DNA of 64,000 nucleotides, taken from contig NZ_FLTX01000006.1 in the NCBI RefSeq assembly GCF_900092025.1, positions 21,783-85,782 of the forward strand, written 5' to 3'. The notes under the pieces were generated by a model. It was not told where the DNA came from. It made no database searches and saw nothing but the letters and a program-made list of their open reading frames with translations. The DNA is from Xanthomonas bromi (GTDB lineage Bacteria; Pseudomonadota; Gammaproteobacteria; Xanthomonadales; Xanthomonadaceae). The translations under genes and the position numbers were made by a program. This document shows, in pieces, positions 1 to 7,225 of this stretch (the stretch's first letter is position 1; each line of letters opens with the position of its first letter).

Positions 1-822
1 CGGCAAGATGCCGCCTGGGCGCGTGTCGAGCGTTGAACAACGGGTCGGCGTCAGCCCACGGAACAAGATCCAGTCGATACGTCGCGTTGGCTGGGTGGTG
101 AAATCCTGGAAGGTCTTTTCCGGGCCCTGCGGCTTCGCCACATGCGTACGCGCATCGTCGAGCACGGCGGTGAGCGTGCGATAGGTGCCTTGATCGGGAT
201 CGCTATTGAAATCGCCGGTCACGATCACCGGGATCTCGGCAGGTAGCGTTGCGATACGCGACAGGATCACGCGTGCGCCGTGCTCGCGTGCGGCTTCATC
301 CTGAGCGCGATGCGGAAAATGGGTATTCAGTAGATAAAAGCGGCGCTTGTCGCTGCGGCGTTCGAACAATGCCCAGGTGACCATGCGCGGCAGGTCGGTG
401 TCCCAACTGCTGCTGCCAGGCACCTCGGGGGTTTCGGATAACCAGAAGTCGCCTGATTCGATAACGCGCAGTGCGTTGCTGTCGTAAAACACGCCCATAT
501 GTTCGTCGCTGCCATCGGCACGCCGTCCCTTGCCGAACCAGCGATAGGTTGGCAGGTGAGAGGCCAGATACTGCGCCTGTGCCTGCACCAGTTCCTGGGT
601 GCCGAACACATCGGGATGGGCCTGTTTGATCAACGCGACCATCGAGGTCCGCCGCACCGTCCAGCGTTTGTCGCCGTCGCTGTCCACTGGCACGCGCACG
701 TTGAACGACATCACCCGCAACGGTGCCGGCGCGGAGGTGGCAAAGGCTGGCAGCGTCATGCATAGCGCGAGGATGGCGGCGAGAAAACAACGTGGCGCAA
801 CACGTAGCAATGAGCGTGGCAT
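1..822 (-). CDS. Endonuclease/exonuclease/phosphatase family exported protein (3' end beyond window)
   Basis: The reading frame is open from an ATG at 822 down to base 1 (274 codons), so the C-terminus is missing. The N-terminus MPRSLLRVAPRCFLAAILA followed by LPAFATSAPA looks like a Sec signal peptide with an AxA-type cleavage site. The mature part has DNase I-fold landmarks in order: MSFNVR, an FGTQE motif carrying the metal-binding Glu, NTHFPHR, VTGDFNSDP with catalytic Asp and Asn, and RIDWILFRG near the edge. The final Asp-His pair would lie beyond base 1. The family cleaves phosphodiester or phosphomonoester bonds in nucleic acids, phosphoinositides or sphingolipids, and the substrate cannot be told here. 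It is divergent from the NAD-salvage cluster, separated by about 160 bp. Confidence 0.85.
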   Translation of the reverse strand, partial: MPRSLLRVAPRCFLAAILALCMTLPAFATSAPAPLRVMSFNVRVPVDSDGDKRWTVRRTSMVALIKQAHPDVFGTQELVQAQAQYLASHLPTYRWFGKGRRADGSDEHMGVFYDSNALRVIESGDFWLSETPEVPGSSSWDTDLPRMVTWALFERRSDKRRFYLLNTHFPHRAQDEAAREHGARVILSRIATLPAEIPVIVTGDFNSDPDQGTYRTLTAVLDDARTHVAKPQGPEKTFQDFTTQPTRRIDWILFRGLTPTRCSTLDTRPGGILP

Positions 823-982
823 GTCGTGGATCTCCAGAAGGCAGCAGGCGAGTCTAGCCAGCATGCATGACCGTTGTGTCAGTGCACCAGACAGGCGCTT
901 GACGCCGTCGCGCATCGGCGTAGCCTTTGCAGCACGCCGGTGGAGAGACCGCCAGCTGACCACTCAACCGTGAGGGATTCTC

Positions 983-2038
983 ATGGCAACACCGTACGAC
1001 TATCTCGTGTTTATCGGGCGCTTCGAGCCCTTTCATAACGGCCACGCCGCCGTCGCCCGCCACGCGCTGGGCAAGGCGAAAACGCTCATCCTGCTGATCG
1101 GCTCGGCCGACACGCCCCGCACCATCCGCAACCCGTGGACCGTCGCCGAACGCGCGGTGATGATCGAATCGGCATTGCCGGACGAAACCGCGCGGCTGAT
1201 CGTGCGCCCGCTACGTGATCATCTTTATAACGAAAGTCTGTGGATTGCTGAGGTGCAACGTCAGGTTGCCGACGCGGTGCAAGCCGATGGCGGCACGCTG
1301 GATGCGCACATCGGCCTGATCGGCATGGACAAGGATGCCAGCAGTTATTACCTGCGCGAATTTCCGCAGTGGCCGCTGGAGGATGTGCAACATACGGCCT
1401 CGCTGTCGGCGACCGAATTGCGCCGCTACCTGTTCGAAGCCGGCGACATCGGGTTCCATGGCGGGTTGTTGATGCTGCGCGGCAATGTGCCGGCGCCGGT
1501 GTACGACATGCTGGAAGCGTTCCGGCGTAATTCGCCGAGCTACGCGCAACTGGTGGCCGAATACCGTTTTATCGAGCAATACCGCGCTGCGTGGAAAGAC
1601 GCACCGTATCCGCCGACGTTCGTAACCACCGATGCAGTGGTGGTGCACTCGGGGCATGTGCTGTTGGTGCGGCGGCGCGCCGAGCCGGGCAAGGGCTTAT
1701 GGGCGTTGCCGGGTGGTTTTGTCGGCCAGGACGAAGGCCTGCTGGATTGCTGCCTGCGCGAGCTGCGCGAGGAAACCCGGCTCAAGTTGCCGGTGCCGGT
1801 GCTCAAGGGGTCGTTGCGTGGCCGGCAGGTGTTCGATCACCCCGAGCGTAGCCAGCGTGGACGCACGATTACCCATGCATTCCATTTCGAATTTCCCGCC
1901 GGCGAATTGCCTGCGGTACGCGGTGGCGACGATGCCGATAAAGCGCGCTGGATCCCGATCGCCGAGGTGATGGCGATGGGCCCGCGCCTGTACGAAGACC
2001 ATCTGCATATTCTCGAATTCTTTCTGGGCCGTGGCTGA
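983..2038 (+). CDS. Bifunctional nicotinamide-nucleotide adenylyltransferase / Nudix hydrolase
   Basis: 351 aa, two domains. Residues 1-185 are a nucleotidylyltransferase of the NadM type, with the alpha-phosphate-binding motif GRFEPFHNGH at 12-21 and the SATELRRYL motif at 142-150 (the ISSTxxR equivalent). Residues about 205-345 are a Nudix hydrolase, with the Nudix box running from the GG at 244-245 to REET ending at about 265. Family knowledge: the first domain makes NAD from NMN and ATP, and the second hydrolyses ADP-ribose or a related dinucleotide. The next gene is a nicotinamide phosphoribosyltransferase whose product is NMN, so the pair forms the two-step nicotinamide-to-NAD route. 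The ATG at 983 follows a weak GA-rich stretch and begins exactly at the domain's first strand. Confidence 0.93.
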   Translation: MATPYDYLVFIGRFEPFHNGHAAVARHALGKAKTLILLIGSADTPRTIRNPWTVAERAVMIESALPDETARLIVRPLRDHLYNESLWIAEVQRQVADAVQADGGTLDAHIGLIGMDKDASSYYLREFPQWPLEDVQHTASLSATELRRYLFEAGDIGFHGGLLMLRGNVPAPVYDMLEAFRRNSPSYAQLVAEYRFIEQYRAAWKDAPYPPTFVTTDAVVVHSGHVLLVRRRAEPGKGLWALPGGFVGQDEGLLDCCLRELREETRLKLPVPVLKGSLRGRQVFDHPERSQRGRTITHAFHFEFPAGELPAVRGGDDADKARWIPIAEVMAMGPRLYEDHLHILEFFLGRG

Positions 2039-2159
2039 GCGCGCAAACGACTGCATGTTGCGGTGATGCAGCCGCACCGCATGCAGTGTGAGCGCGTGGA
2101 CCGCGACCTCCCGCCGGCGGACAGACCGCTGGTTCATTCGACGCGAAGGAGCTTCCGTC

Positions 2160-3563
2160 ATGCATTACCTCGATAACCTGCTGCTCAATACCGATAGCTA
2201 CAAGGCCAGCCACTGGCTGCAATATCCGCCCGGCACCGATGCCTCGTTTTTCTACGTCGAATCGCGCGGCGGCCTGTACGAGCAAACCGTCTTCTTCGGC
2301 CTGCAATCGATCCTGAAAGAAGCGATCAACCGGCCGGTGACGCACGCCGACATCGACGATGCCAAGGCCTTGCTGGCCGCGCACGGCGAGCCGTTCAACG
2401 AAGCCGGTTGGCGCGATATCGTCGACCGCCTCGGTGGGCAGTTGCCGATCCGCATCCGTGCCGTGCCCGAAGGTGCGGTGGTGCCCACGCACAACGTGCT
2501 GATGACAATCGAATCCACCGACGCCAAGGCGTTCTGGGTGCCGTCGTATCTGGAAACCTTGCTGTTGCGGGTGTGGTACCCGGTGACGGTGGCCACGGTG
2601 AGCTGGCAGGTGAAGCAGATCGTGCGCGACTACCTGGAGCGTACCAGCGACGATCCGGAAGGGCAGTTGCCTTTCAAACTGCATGATTTTGGCGCGCGTG
2701 GTGTGTCCAGTCTTGGCTCGGCGGCATTGGGCGGTGCCGCGCATCTGGTGAATTTTCTTGGCACCGATACCTTGTCGGCGTTGCTGCTGGCGCGTGCGCA
2801 TTACCACACGCCGGTGGCCGGGTATTCGATTCCCGCTGCCGAGCACAGCACCATCACCAGCTGGGGCCGCGAGCGCGAGGTGGATGCGTATCGCAACATG
2901 CTGACGCAGTTCGCGCGACCCGGTTCCATCGTGGCGGTGGTATCCGACAGCTACGACATCTACCGTGCCATTCGCGAGCATTGGGGCGCCACCTTGCGCG
3001 AGGAAGTGATTGCTTCTGGTGCAACCGTGGTGATTCGCCCGGACTCGGGCGACCCGGTGGATGTGGTCGAACAGTGCCTGCTGTTGCTGGACGAAGCCTT
3101 CGGCCATCAGGTCAATGGCAAGGGGTATAAGGTGCTCAACCATGTGCGGGTGATCCAGGGCGACGGCATCAACCCCGGCTCGTTGCGCGCGATTCTGGAG
3201 CGCATCACCGCCGCAGGCTATGCCGCGGACAATGTCGCTTTCGGTATGGGTGGTGCGTTGCTGCAGAAGGTGGATCGCGACACCCAGAAGTTCGCGTTGA
3301 AGTGCTCGGCCGTACGCGTGGACGGGCAGTGGATCGATGTCTACAAGGATCCGATCACCGACCAGGGCAAGCAGAGCAAACGCGGTCGCCTGACCTTGCT
3401 GCGCAACCGCAACGATGGCAGTTACCGTAGCGCGTTGCTCGATGAGGTTGGCACGCATGCCGACAGCGAAGATGCGCTGGTGACGGTGTGGGAAAACGGC
3501 GTGTCGCAACAGGAGTGGACGCTGGAGCAGGTGCGCGCGCGTGCCAACGCCGCGCGTCGCTGA
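2160..3563 (+). CDS. nadV: Nicotinamide phosphoribosyltransferase (NAMPT/NadV type)
   Basis: 467 aa. It converts nicotinamide and PRPP to NMN. The start at 2160 is set by a strong Shine-Dalgarno AAGGAG at 2146-2151 and by the family N-terminus (NLLLNTDSYKASHW), although the frame is open further upstream. NAMPT hallmarks are HDFGARG at 175-181, the AEHSTITSWG motif with the catalytic His at about 229 (human NAMPT has an equivalent AEHSTITAWG), and the RPDSGDP phosphoribosyl-binding loop. It follows the NMN adenylyltransferase by about 120 bp on the same strand, and together they rebuild NAD. Phages and some bacteria carry this same pair. The gene ends inside or just before the radical SAM gene, so one transcript is likely. 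Confidence 0.93.
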   Translation: MHYLDNLLLNTDSYKASHWLQYPPGTDASFFYVESRGGLYEQTVFFGLQSILKEAINRPVTHADIDDAKALLAAHGEPFNEAGWRDIVDRLGGQLPIRIRAVPEGAVVPTHNVLMTIESTDAKAFWVPSYLETLLLRVWYPVTVATVSWQVKQIVRDYLERTSDDPEGQLPFKLHDFGARGVSSLGSAALGGAAHLVNFLGTDTLSALLLARAHYHTPVAGYSIPAAEHSTITSWGREREVDAYRNMLTQFARPGSIVAVVSDSYDIYRAIREHWGATLREEVIASGATVVIRPDSGDPVDVVEQCLLLLDEAFGHQVNGKGYKVLNHVRVIQGDGINPGSLRAILERITAAGYAADNVAFGMGGALLQKVDRDTQKFALKCSAVRVDGQWIDVYKDPITDQGKQSKRGRLTLLRNRNDGSYRSALLDEVGTHADSEDALVTVWENGVSQQEWTLEQVRARANAARR

Positions 3564-3585
3564 GGTGCGGCGCGCAGGGTTCGCC

Positions 3586-4707
3586 ATGCACGCTTCCATC
3601 GACGACAGTTCCTTGTCGCCTGCTTCACCGCTGTTGGCGCGTTTACGTGCTGCAGCGCCTAGCCTGCAGCGGCGCGTGCCGCTGCAGGACGAAGCCAGCC
3701 GATGGCATGCACTGCGCATCGGTGCGCGGACCTATCGCGCGGCGTTGCCGATTACCTTTACCCCATATGCATCGGTGCGGCCGTGTTCTGCGCGCTGCGG
3801 GTTCTGTTCGGAAAACCTGCGTCAGCACGGCAGCGGCCGCGCCGGAGCAATGTTGCGACCCGGGCCCGCGTATTTCCGGCAGTTGAGCGACGCTTTGCAG
3901 CTGTTGCATGCTGTGCCGCTGTCGTATTCGTTGTCCGGTCTGGAAATGACCGACGATGCAGCGTGGTTGCAGACCTTGCTGCAGACCTTGGCAACAACAG
4001 CGAACGGTCCACGTGTCGAGCAGCGCGTGCTGTACACCAATGGCGCCGGGTTGGCGCGCGAACACGGTGCGCAGTTGATCGATGCGCTGGTCGCCTTCAG
4101 GCTGTCGTGTGTCGTGTGTCGTGTGTCGTGTGTCGAGCTGTCGCGTCACCATCCGTTGCAGGAGCGCAATGACGCGATCATGCGTTTCCGCGCGGACGAG
4201 CCCATCGCCGATGCGGCGACCTTCGTGCACACGGCGCAGCGTCTCGCGGCGCGGTTGCCGCTGCGCTTGGTCTGTATCGTGCAGCGCGGTGGCGTGGACA
4301 ATGCCGATGCCATTGCGCGGTACATCGCATGTGCGCGCAGCTGTGGCGCCACGCAGGTGATCTTTCGCGAATTGTCGCAGCTGGACGATGCCTATCGCAG
4401 CAACGGCACACTGCGCTACATCGGCGAGCACCGCGTCGGCGTGGACACATTGCTGGCCGAGTGCATGCAGCAGCCCTGGTGGTCGCGCTGGCAACCCGAC
4501 GGTCTGACCGAAGGCTATTACTTCTGGAATGTACGACTGCGCGACGAGGCCGGCTTACAGGTGGTCTTCGAAAGCGCGGACTATGCGGCGATGCACGCGC
4601 GCCACGCCACTGGCGATCTGTACAAGCTGGTGTTCTTTGCCAATGGTCGCCTGTGCGCCGGCTGGAACCCGGACGCAGATGTGCTGTGGGAGCCTGCCGA
4701 TGGATGA
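3586..4707 (+). CDS. Radical SAM protein of unknown substrate
   Basis: 373 aa from the ATG at 3586. A GTG at 3541 is an in-frame alternative that would overlap nadV. The CX3CX2C cluster motif PCSARCGFC (Cys67, Cys71, Cys74) defines a radical SAM enzyme, binding a 4Fe-4S cluster and cleaving S-adenosylmethionine to a 5'-deoxyadenosyl radical. Downstream strands of the TIM-barrel-like core can be followed (SYSLSGLEMT, RVLYTNGAGL, VELSRHH, LVCIVQRGGV). No SPASM-type Cys-rich tail is obvious. An in-frame run of 7-bp repeats at 4103-4137 inserts Cys/Val/Arg residues in the strand before ELSRHH. The stop overlaps the next gene's ATG, so the two proteins are probably co-translated. Function not recognised; its partner suggests nucleic-acid or nucleotide modification. 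Confidence 0.8.
   Translation: MHASIDDSSLSPASPLLARLRAAAPSLQRRVPLQDEASRWHALRIGARTYRAALPITFTPYASVRPCSARCGFCSENLRQHGSGRAGAMLRPGPAYFRQLSDALQLLHAVPLSYSLSGLEMTDDAAWLQTLLQTLATTANGPRVEQRVLYTNGAGLAREHGAQLIDALVAFRLSCVVCRVSCVELSRHHPLQERNDAIMRFRADEPIADAATFVHTAQRLAARLPLRLVCIVQRGGVDNADAIARYIACARSCGATQVIFRELSQLDDAYRSNGTLRYIGEHRVGVDTLLAECMQQPWWSRWQPDGLTEGYYFWNVRLRDEAGLQVVFESADYAAMHARHATGDLYKLVFFANGRLCAGWNPDADVLWEPADG
4103..4137 (+). repeat. Heptanucleotide tandem repeat inside the radical SAM gene
   Basis: Four perfect head-to-tail copies of TGTCGTG (4103-4130) are followed by a fifth copy with one change, TGTCGAG (4131-4137). Because 7 is not a multiple of 3, gain or loss of one unit shifts the frame of the host gene. 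The present array reads through and encodes an unusual Cys-Val-Val-Cys-Arg-Val-Ser-Cys-Val stretch. Removing three units (21 bp) would restore a smooth LSCVELSRHH strand, so the array looks like a recent in-frame expansion. Confidence 0.9.
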
Positions 4708-5764
4708 GTTCGATCAACGCAGTTGGTGGACGCCAACCTCGGACGATGTCGCCTGGGCGTTGCCAGGGGATCTGAGCGCGGCCGACCCGCTGAACGGACG
4801 CGACTGTGGCTGGGTCGATCAGATGCGCCCTTTCGTGCGCCATTTCAGCCGCCCGGGCGAGCAGGTGTTCGACCCGTTTTGCGGCTTCGGCAGCACCTTG
4901 CTGGCAGCCGCACTGGAAGGCCGCAAGGCGCATGGCATGGAGATCGATCCGGCACGCGCGCAGGTGGCGCGCACGCGCCTGCAACGGCACGCGGTGGAGG
5001 CGCCGGTGGTGGTCGGCAGCCTGGCCGAGACCGCGCCGGCTGCGCCGATCGATCTGTGTCTGACCAACGTGCCGTATTTCGGTTGTCACTGGCAGGGCGG
5101 CGCGTTGCCTGGTCAGCTCTACGCCAGTGGCGATTACGCCAGCTATCTGGCCGGCATGCGTGCGGTCTTTCATGCGCTGCGCCAGCAGCTGCGGCCCGAA
5201 GGCGTGGGTGTGACGATGGTGCAGAACGTGGTGGTCGGCGGCCGCGTGATTCCGCAGGCGTGGGATCTAGGCCGGATCCTGGCCAGCCTGTTCACCCTGC
5301 GCGAGGAGCGGGTGCTGTGCTGTCGGCATCCGGGCGCAGCGCTGGCGCATGCAGATGCACGGAGCAATCGCAGCCACGAATACGCGCTGATCTTCCAGCA
5401 CAGCCGCTCCCGGCTCGACCTGCAGCAGGCCGCGCACTTGCTGCAGGCGGTGCAAGCGCAGGAACTGCCGGTGGTGGTGCATGGCAGCTACGCGCGCTGG
5501 CTGGAGTCGCCGACGTTGGTGCCCGAGCGCCCGGCCGATCTGGACCTCATGCTGCGCGCAGAGCAATCGCTCTGGGACCGTCTGACCCACTGGCTGCAGC
5601 AGCAGGGCTTCGCGTTGAGCCTGTGGGGCGAGCCGTGCCGTGCGCCGGTAGCGCTGGCGATGGTGCGTGCGCGCCACTACCTGCGCGCCGAGCGCATCGG
5701 CGCCGATGGCAGTCGCTTGCAGGTGGACCTGCAACTGCCGGCGGATGAACCGCCATTGCCCTGA
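4700..5764 (+). CDS. DNA methylase-like protein fused to a nucleotidyltransferase-fold domain
   Basis: 354 aa. The ATG at 4700 overlaps the upstream stop by 8 bp. N-terminal part: PFVRHFSRPGEQVFDPFCGF with GST and GMEID (residues 44-83) resembles motifs X and I of N4/N6 DNA methylases, where AdoMet binds. TNVPYF (122-127) is a motif IV-like catalytic loop, with Val in place of the usual second Pro of DPPY/NPPY. Motif X-I preceding motif IV is a permuted order compared with common beta-class enzymes. C-terminal part (about 255-350): HGSYARW with Gly262-Ser263, then DLDL with Asp280 and Asp282, and a third Asp343 in QVDLQL. This fits the hG[GS]...DhDh...hDh pattern of the nucleotidyltransferase superfamily. 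Substrate unknown; coupling to the radical SAM gene suggests a joint modification role. Confidence 0.78.
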   Translation: MDEFDQRSWWTPTSDDVAWALPGDLSAADPLNGRDCGWVDQMRPFVRHFSRPGEQVFDPFCGFGSTLLAAALEGRKAHGMEIDPARAQVARTRLQRHAVEAPVVVGSLAETAPAAPIDLCLTNVPYFGCHWQGGALPGQLYASGDYASYLAGMRAVFHALRQQLRPEGVGVTMVQNVVVGGRVIPQAWDLGRILASLFTLREERVLCCRHPGAALAHADARSNRSHEYALIFQHSRSRLDLQQAAHLLQAVQAQELPVVVHGSYARWLESPTLVPERPADLDLMLRAEQSLWDRLTHWLQQQGFALSLWGEPCRAPVALAMVRARHYLRAERIGADGSRLQVDLQLPADEPPLP

Positions 5765-5838
5765 TTCGGCAACGCGACGGCGCGCACACATGAGTTGCCG
5801 CTATGCTCTATGCCGGTTTTGGATGCCGGAATCTCCCT

Positions 5839-6618
5839 ATGTCTTGTTCTTCCCTGATCGCGCGCGGCGCATTGCTTGGCGCGTTGTCAACCCTGGCTGG
5901 CTGCGGTGGCAGCAAGGGCGACACGATGCTGATGCGCGAGTCGTTCAATTCCGATGACACCTATTCGCGCAGCGTGGTGGCCAGTTCGCCGCAAGCTTGC
6001 GAGGCGGCGCGGCGTGTGCTGTTGAGTCAGGGCTACGCCGTCACGCGTGCCGATGCCGCTGCGGTGGAAGGCAGCAAGAACTTCCAGCTCAAGGAAGCCG
6101 ACCAAAGCGAGCAGCTCAATCTGCGCATTTCCTGCGCCACTCAGGACGGCGGCAAGGCGCAGGTCTTCGTGAGTGCGCTGCAGGACCGGTACGCGCTGAA
6201 GAAGAGCTCCACCTCGGCCAGCGTAGGCGTGGGCATGCTGGGGTCGGTGTCGCTGCCGGTCGGTAGCAGTGGCGATTCGCTGGTGCGCGTGTCCAGCACC
6301 ACGGTGCAGGATGCGGCCTTCTACAAGCGTTTTTTCGAACGCCTGAATTCGTATCTCCCCAAGGTCACCGAAGCGGTGCCTGCTGCCGCGAGTACGGCGC
6401 CCACGCCCGCACCCGCGCATGCGGCGGCACCAGCGCCGGCAGCTGCGGGTCCGGCCACCCCTGCCGCAACCACCCCGACCCCGGCACCGCCTGCGCCCGC
6501 TGCGGCAGCTCCCGCAACGGTTGCCCAGCCGCCGGTGGCGCCATTGCCGGTCGAAGCGCAGGACCCGCCACCGGCACCGGCGAAGCTGCCGCAGAGCGAA
6601 CCGGCCAAACAGCCGTGA
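5839..6618 (+). CDS. DUF2242-type lipoprotein
   Basis: 259 aa. The start at 5839 is chosen because it gives a compact lipoprotein signal (MSCSSLIARGALLGALSTLAGC) with lipobox LAGC. An upstream in-frame codon at 5803 would add 12 residues without a signal character. The mature region (DSFNSDDTYSR-like start, then RRVLLSQGYAV and NLRISCAT) resembles the DUF2242 family of proteobacterial lipoproteins of unknown function. From about residue 185 the protein is a long Ala/Pro-rich low-complexity tail, probably an extended linker in the periplasm. It begins about 75 bp after the methylase gene and has its own probable promoter. Confidence 0.8.
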   Translation: MSCSSLIARGALLGALSTLAGCGGSKGDTMLMRESFNSDDTYSRSVVASSPQACEAARRVLLSQGYAVTRADAAAVEGSKNFQLKEADQSEQLNLRISCATQDGGKAQVFVSALQDRYALKKSSTSASVGVGMLGSVSLPVGSSGDSLVRVSSTTVQDAAFYKRFFERLNSYLPKVTEAVPAAASTAPTPAPAHAAAPAPAAAGPATPAATTPTPAPPAPAAAAPATVAQPPVAPLPVEAQDPPPAPAKLPQSEPAKQP

Positions 6619-6743
6619 CGACGCGGTTCACGCTCCGCTCTAAAGCCTGAATAGCCGGGCTTGCGCTTCACGTTGTGTTCTCGACCCACTGGCCACAGTG
6701 CGCCCATGGCTCGCCGAGCGAGCGAGAAACGTGGAGAACAACG

Positions 6744-7124
6744 ATGAAAATGCGCACCTCCCTGCTGGGTATGTCCTTGATCGGCCTGATGGCGACGAGC
6801 ACCTTCGCACAGGCTCAAAACTATTCGCATCAGCATCGCTATTCGGAAGCAGATGAAGGCCGCAGGTTCAACGATGGCACCCGCGTTCGCTGCCGGAATG
6901 TCGAGGTGCAGAAGAACTCGACCGACCCGAATCGCATCGGCGGTACGCTGGCTGGCGCCGCGATCGGTGGCTTGCTGGGCAACCAGGTCGGCGGCGGCAA
7001 CGGCAAGAAGCTGGCGACCGTGGCCGGGGCAGTGGCGGGCGGGGCAGCCGGCCGCACCATCCAGGGCAATCGCCAGCAGGCCAACGGCAATCGTCAGGTC
7101 GAGCGCGTCTGCGAACGTCGCTGA
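6744..7124 (+). CDS. Glycine-zipper 2TM domain outer-membrane-associated protein
   Basis: 126 aa. The ATG at 6744 has GGAG at 6733-6736 and opens a signal peptide (MKMRTSLLGMSLIGLMATSTFAQAQ). The centre contains a glycine zipper: GGTLAGAAIGGLLGNQVGGG followed by VAGAVAGGAAG, the double-helix hairpin typical of glycine zipper 2TM proteins related to SlyB/Rick-17 kDa antigens. Such proteins are small envelope proteins thought to stabilise or tether the outer membrane. The gene stands alone and is followed by a clear rho-independent terminator. Confidence 0.85.
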   Translation: MKMRTSLLGMSLIGLMATSTFAQAQNYSHQHRYSEADEGRRFNDGTRVRCRNVEVQKNSTDPNRIGGTLAGAAIGGLLGNQVGGGNGKKLATVAGAVAGGAAGRTIQGNRQQANGNRQVERVCERR

Positions 7125-7160
7125 GGCTGGTGAAGTGACTGGCCTGCTGTGAGTCTTGCG

Positions 7161-7184
7161 AGCCCCGGCCATGCCGGGGCTTTC
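7161..7184 (+). terminator. Rho-independent terminator after the glycine-zipper gene
   Basis: A 9-bp perfect stem (AGCCCCGGC / GCCGGGGCT) with a 3-base loop at 7161-7181 is followed by a short T-rich stretch (TTCTACGTTT). It lies 36 bp after the stop codon at 7124. Confidence 0.8.
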
Positions 7185-7225
7185 TACGTTTGGGGGTGCG
7201 GCGCCGTGCCGACGATTGATTGCGC

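Noticed and set aside
1869..3719. 616-codon minus-strand open frame across the NAD-salvage genes
   Set aside because: Antisense to two clearly identified enzymes; its sequence is rich in His/Gln/Arg as expected for a high-GC shadow.
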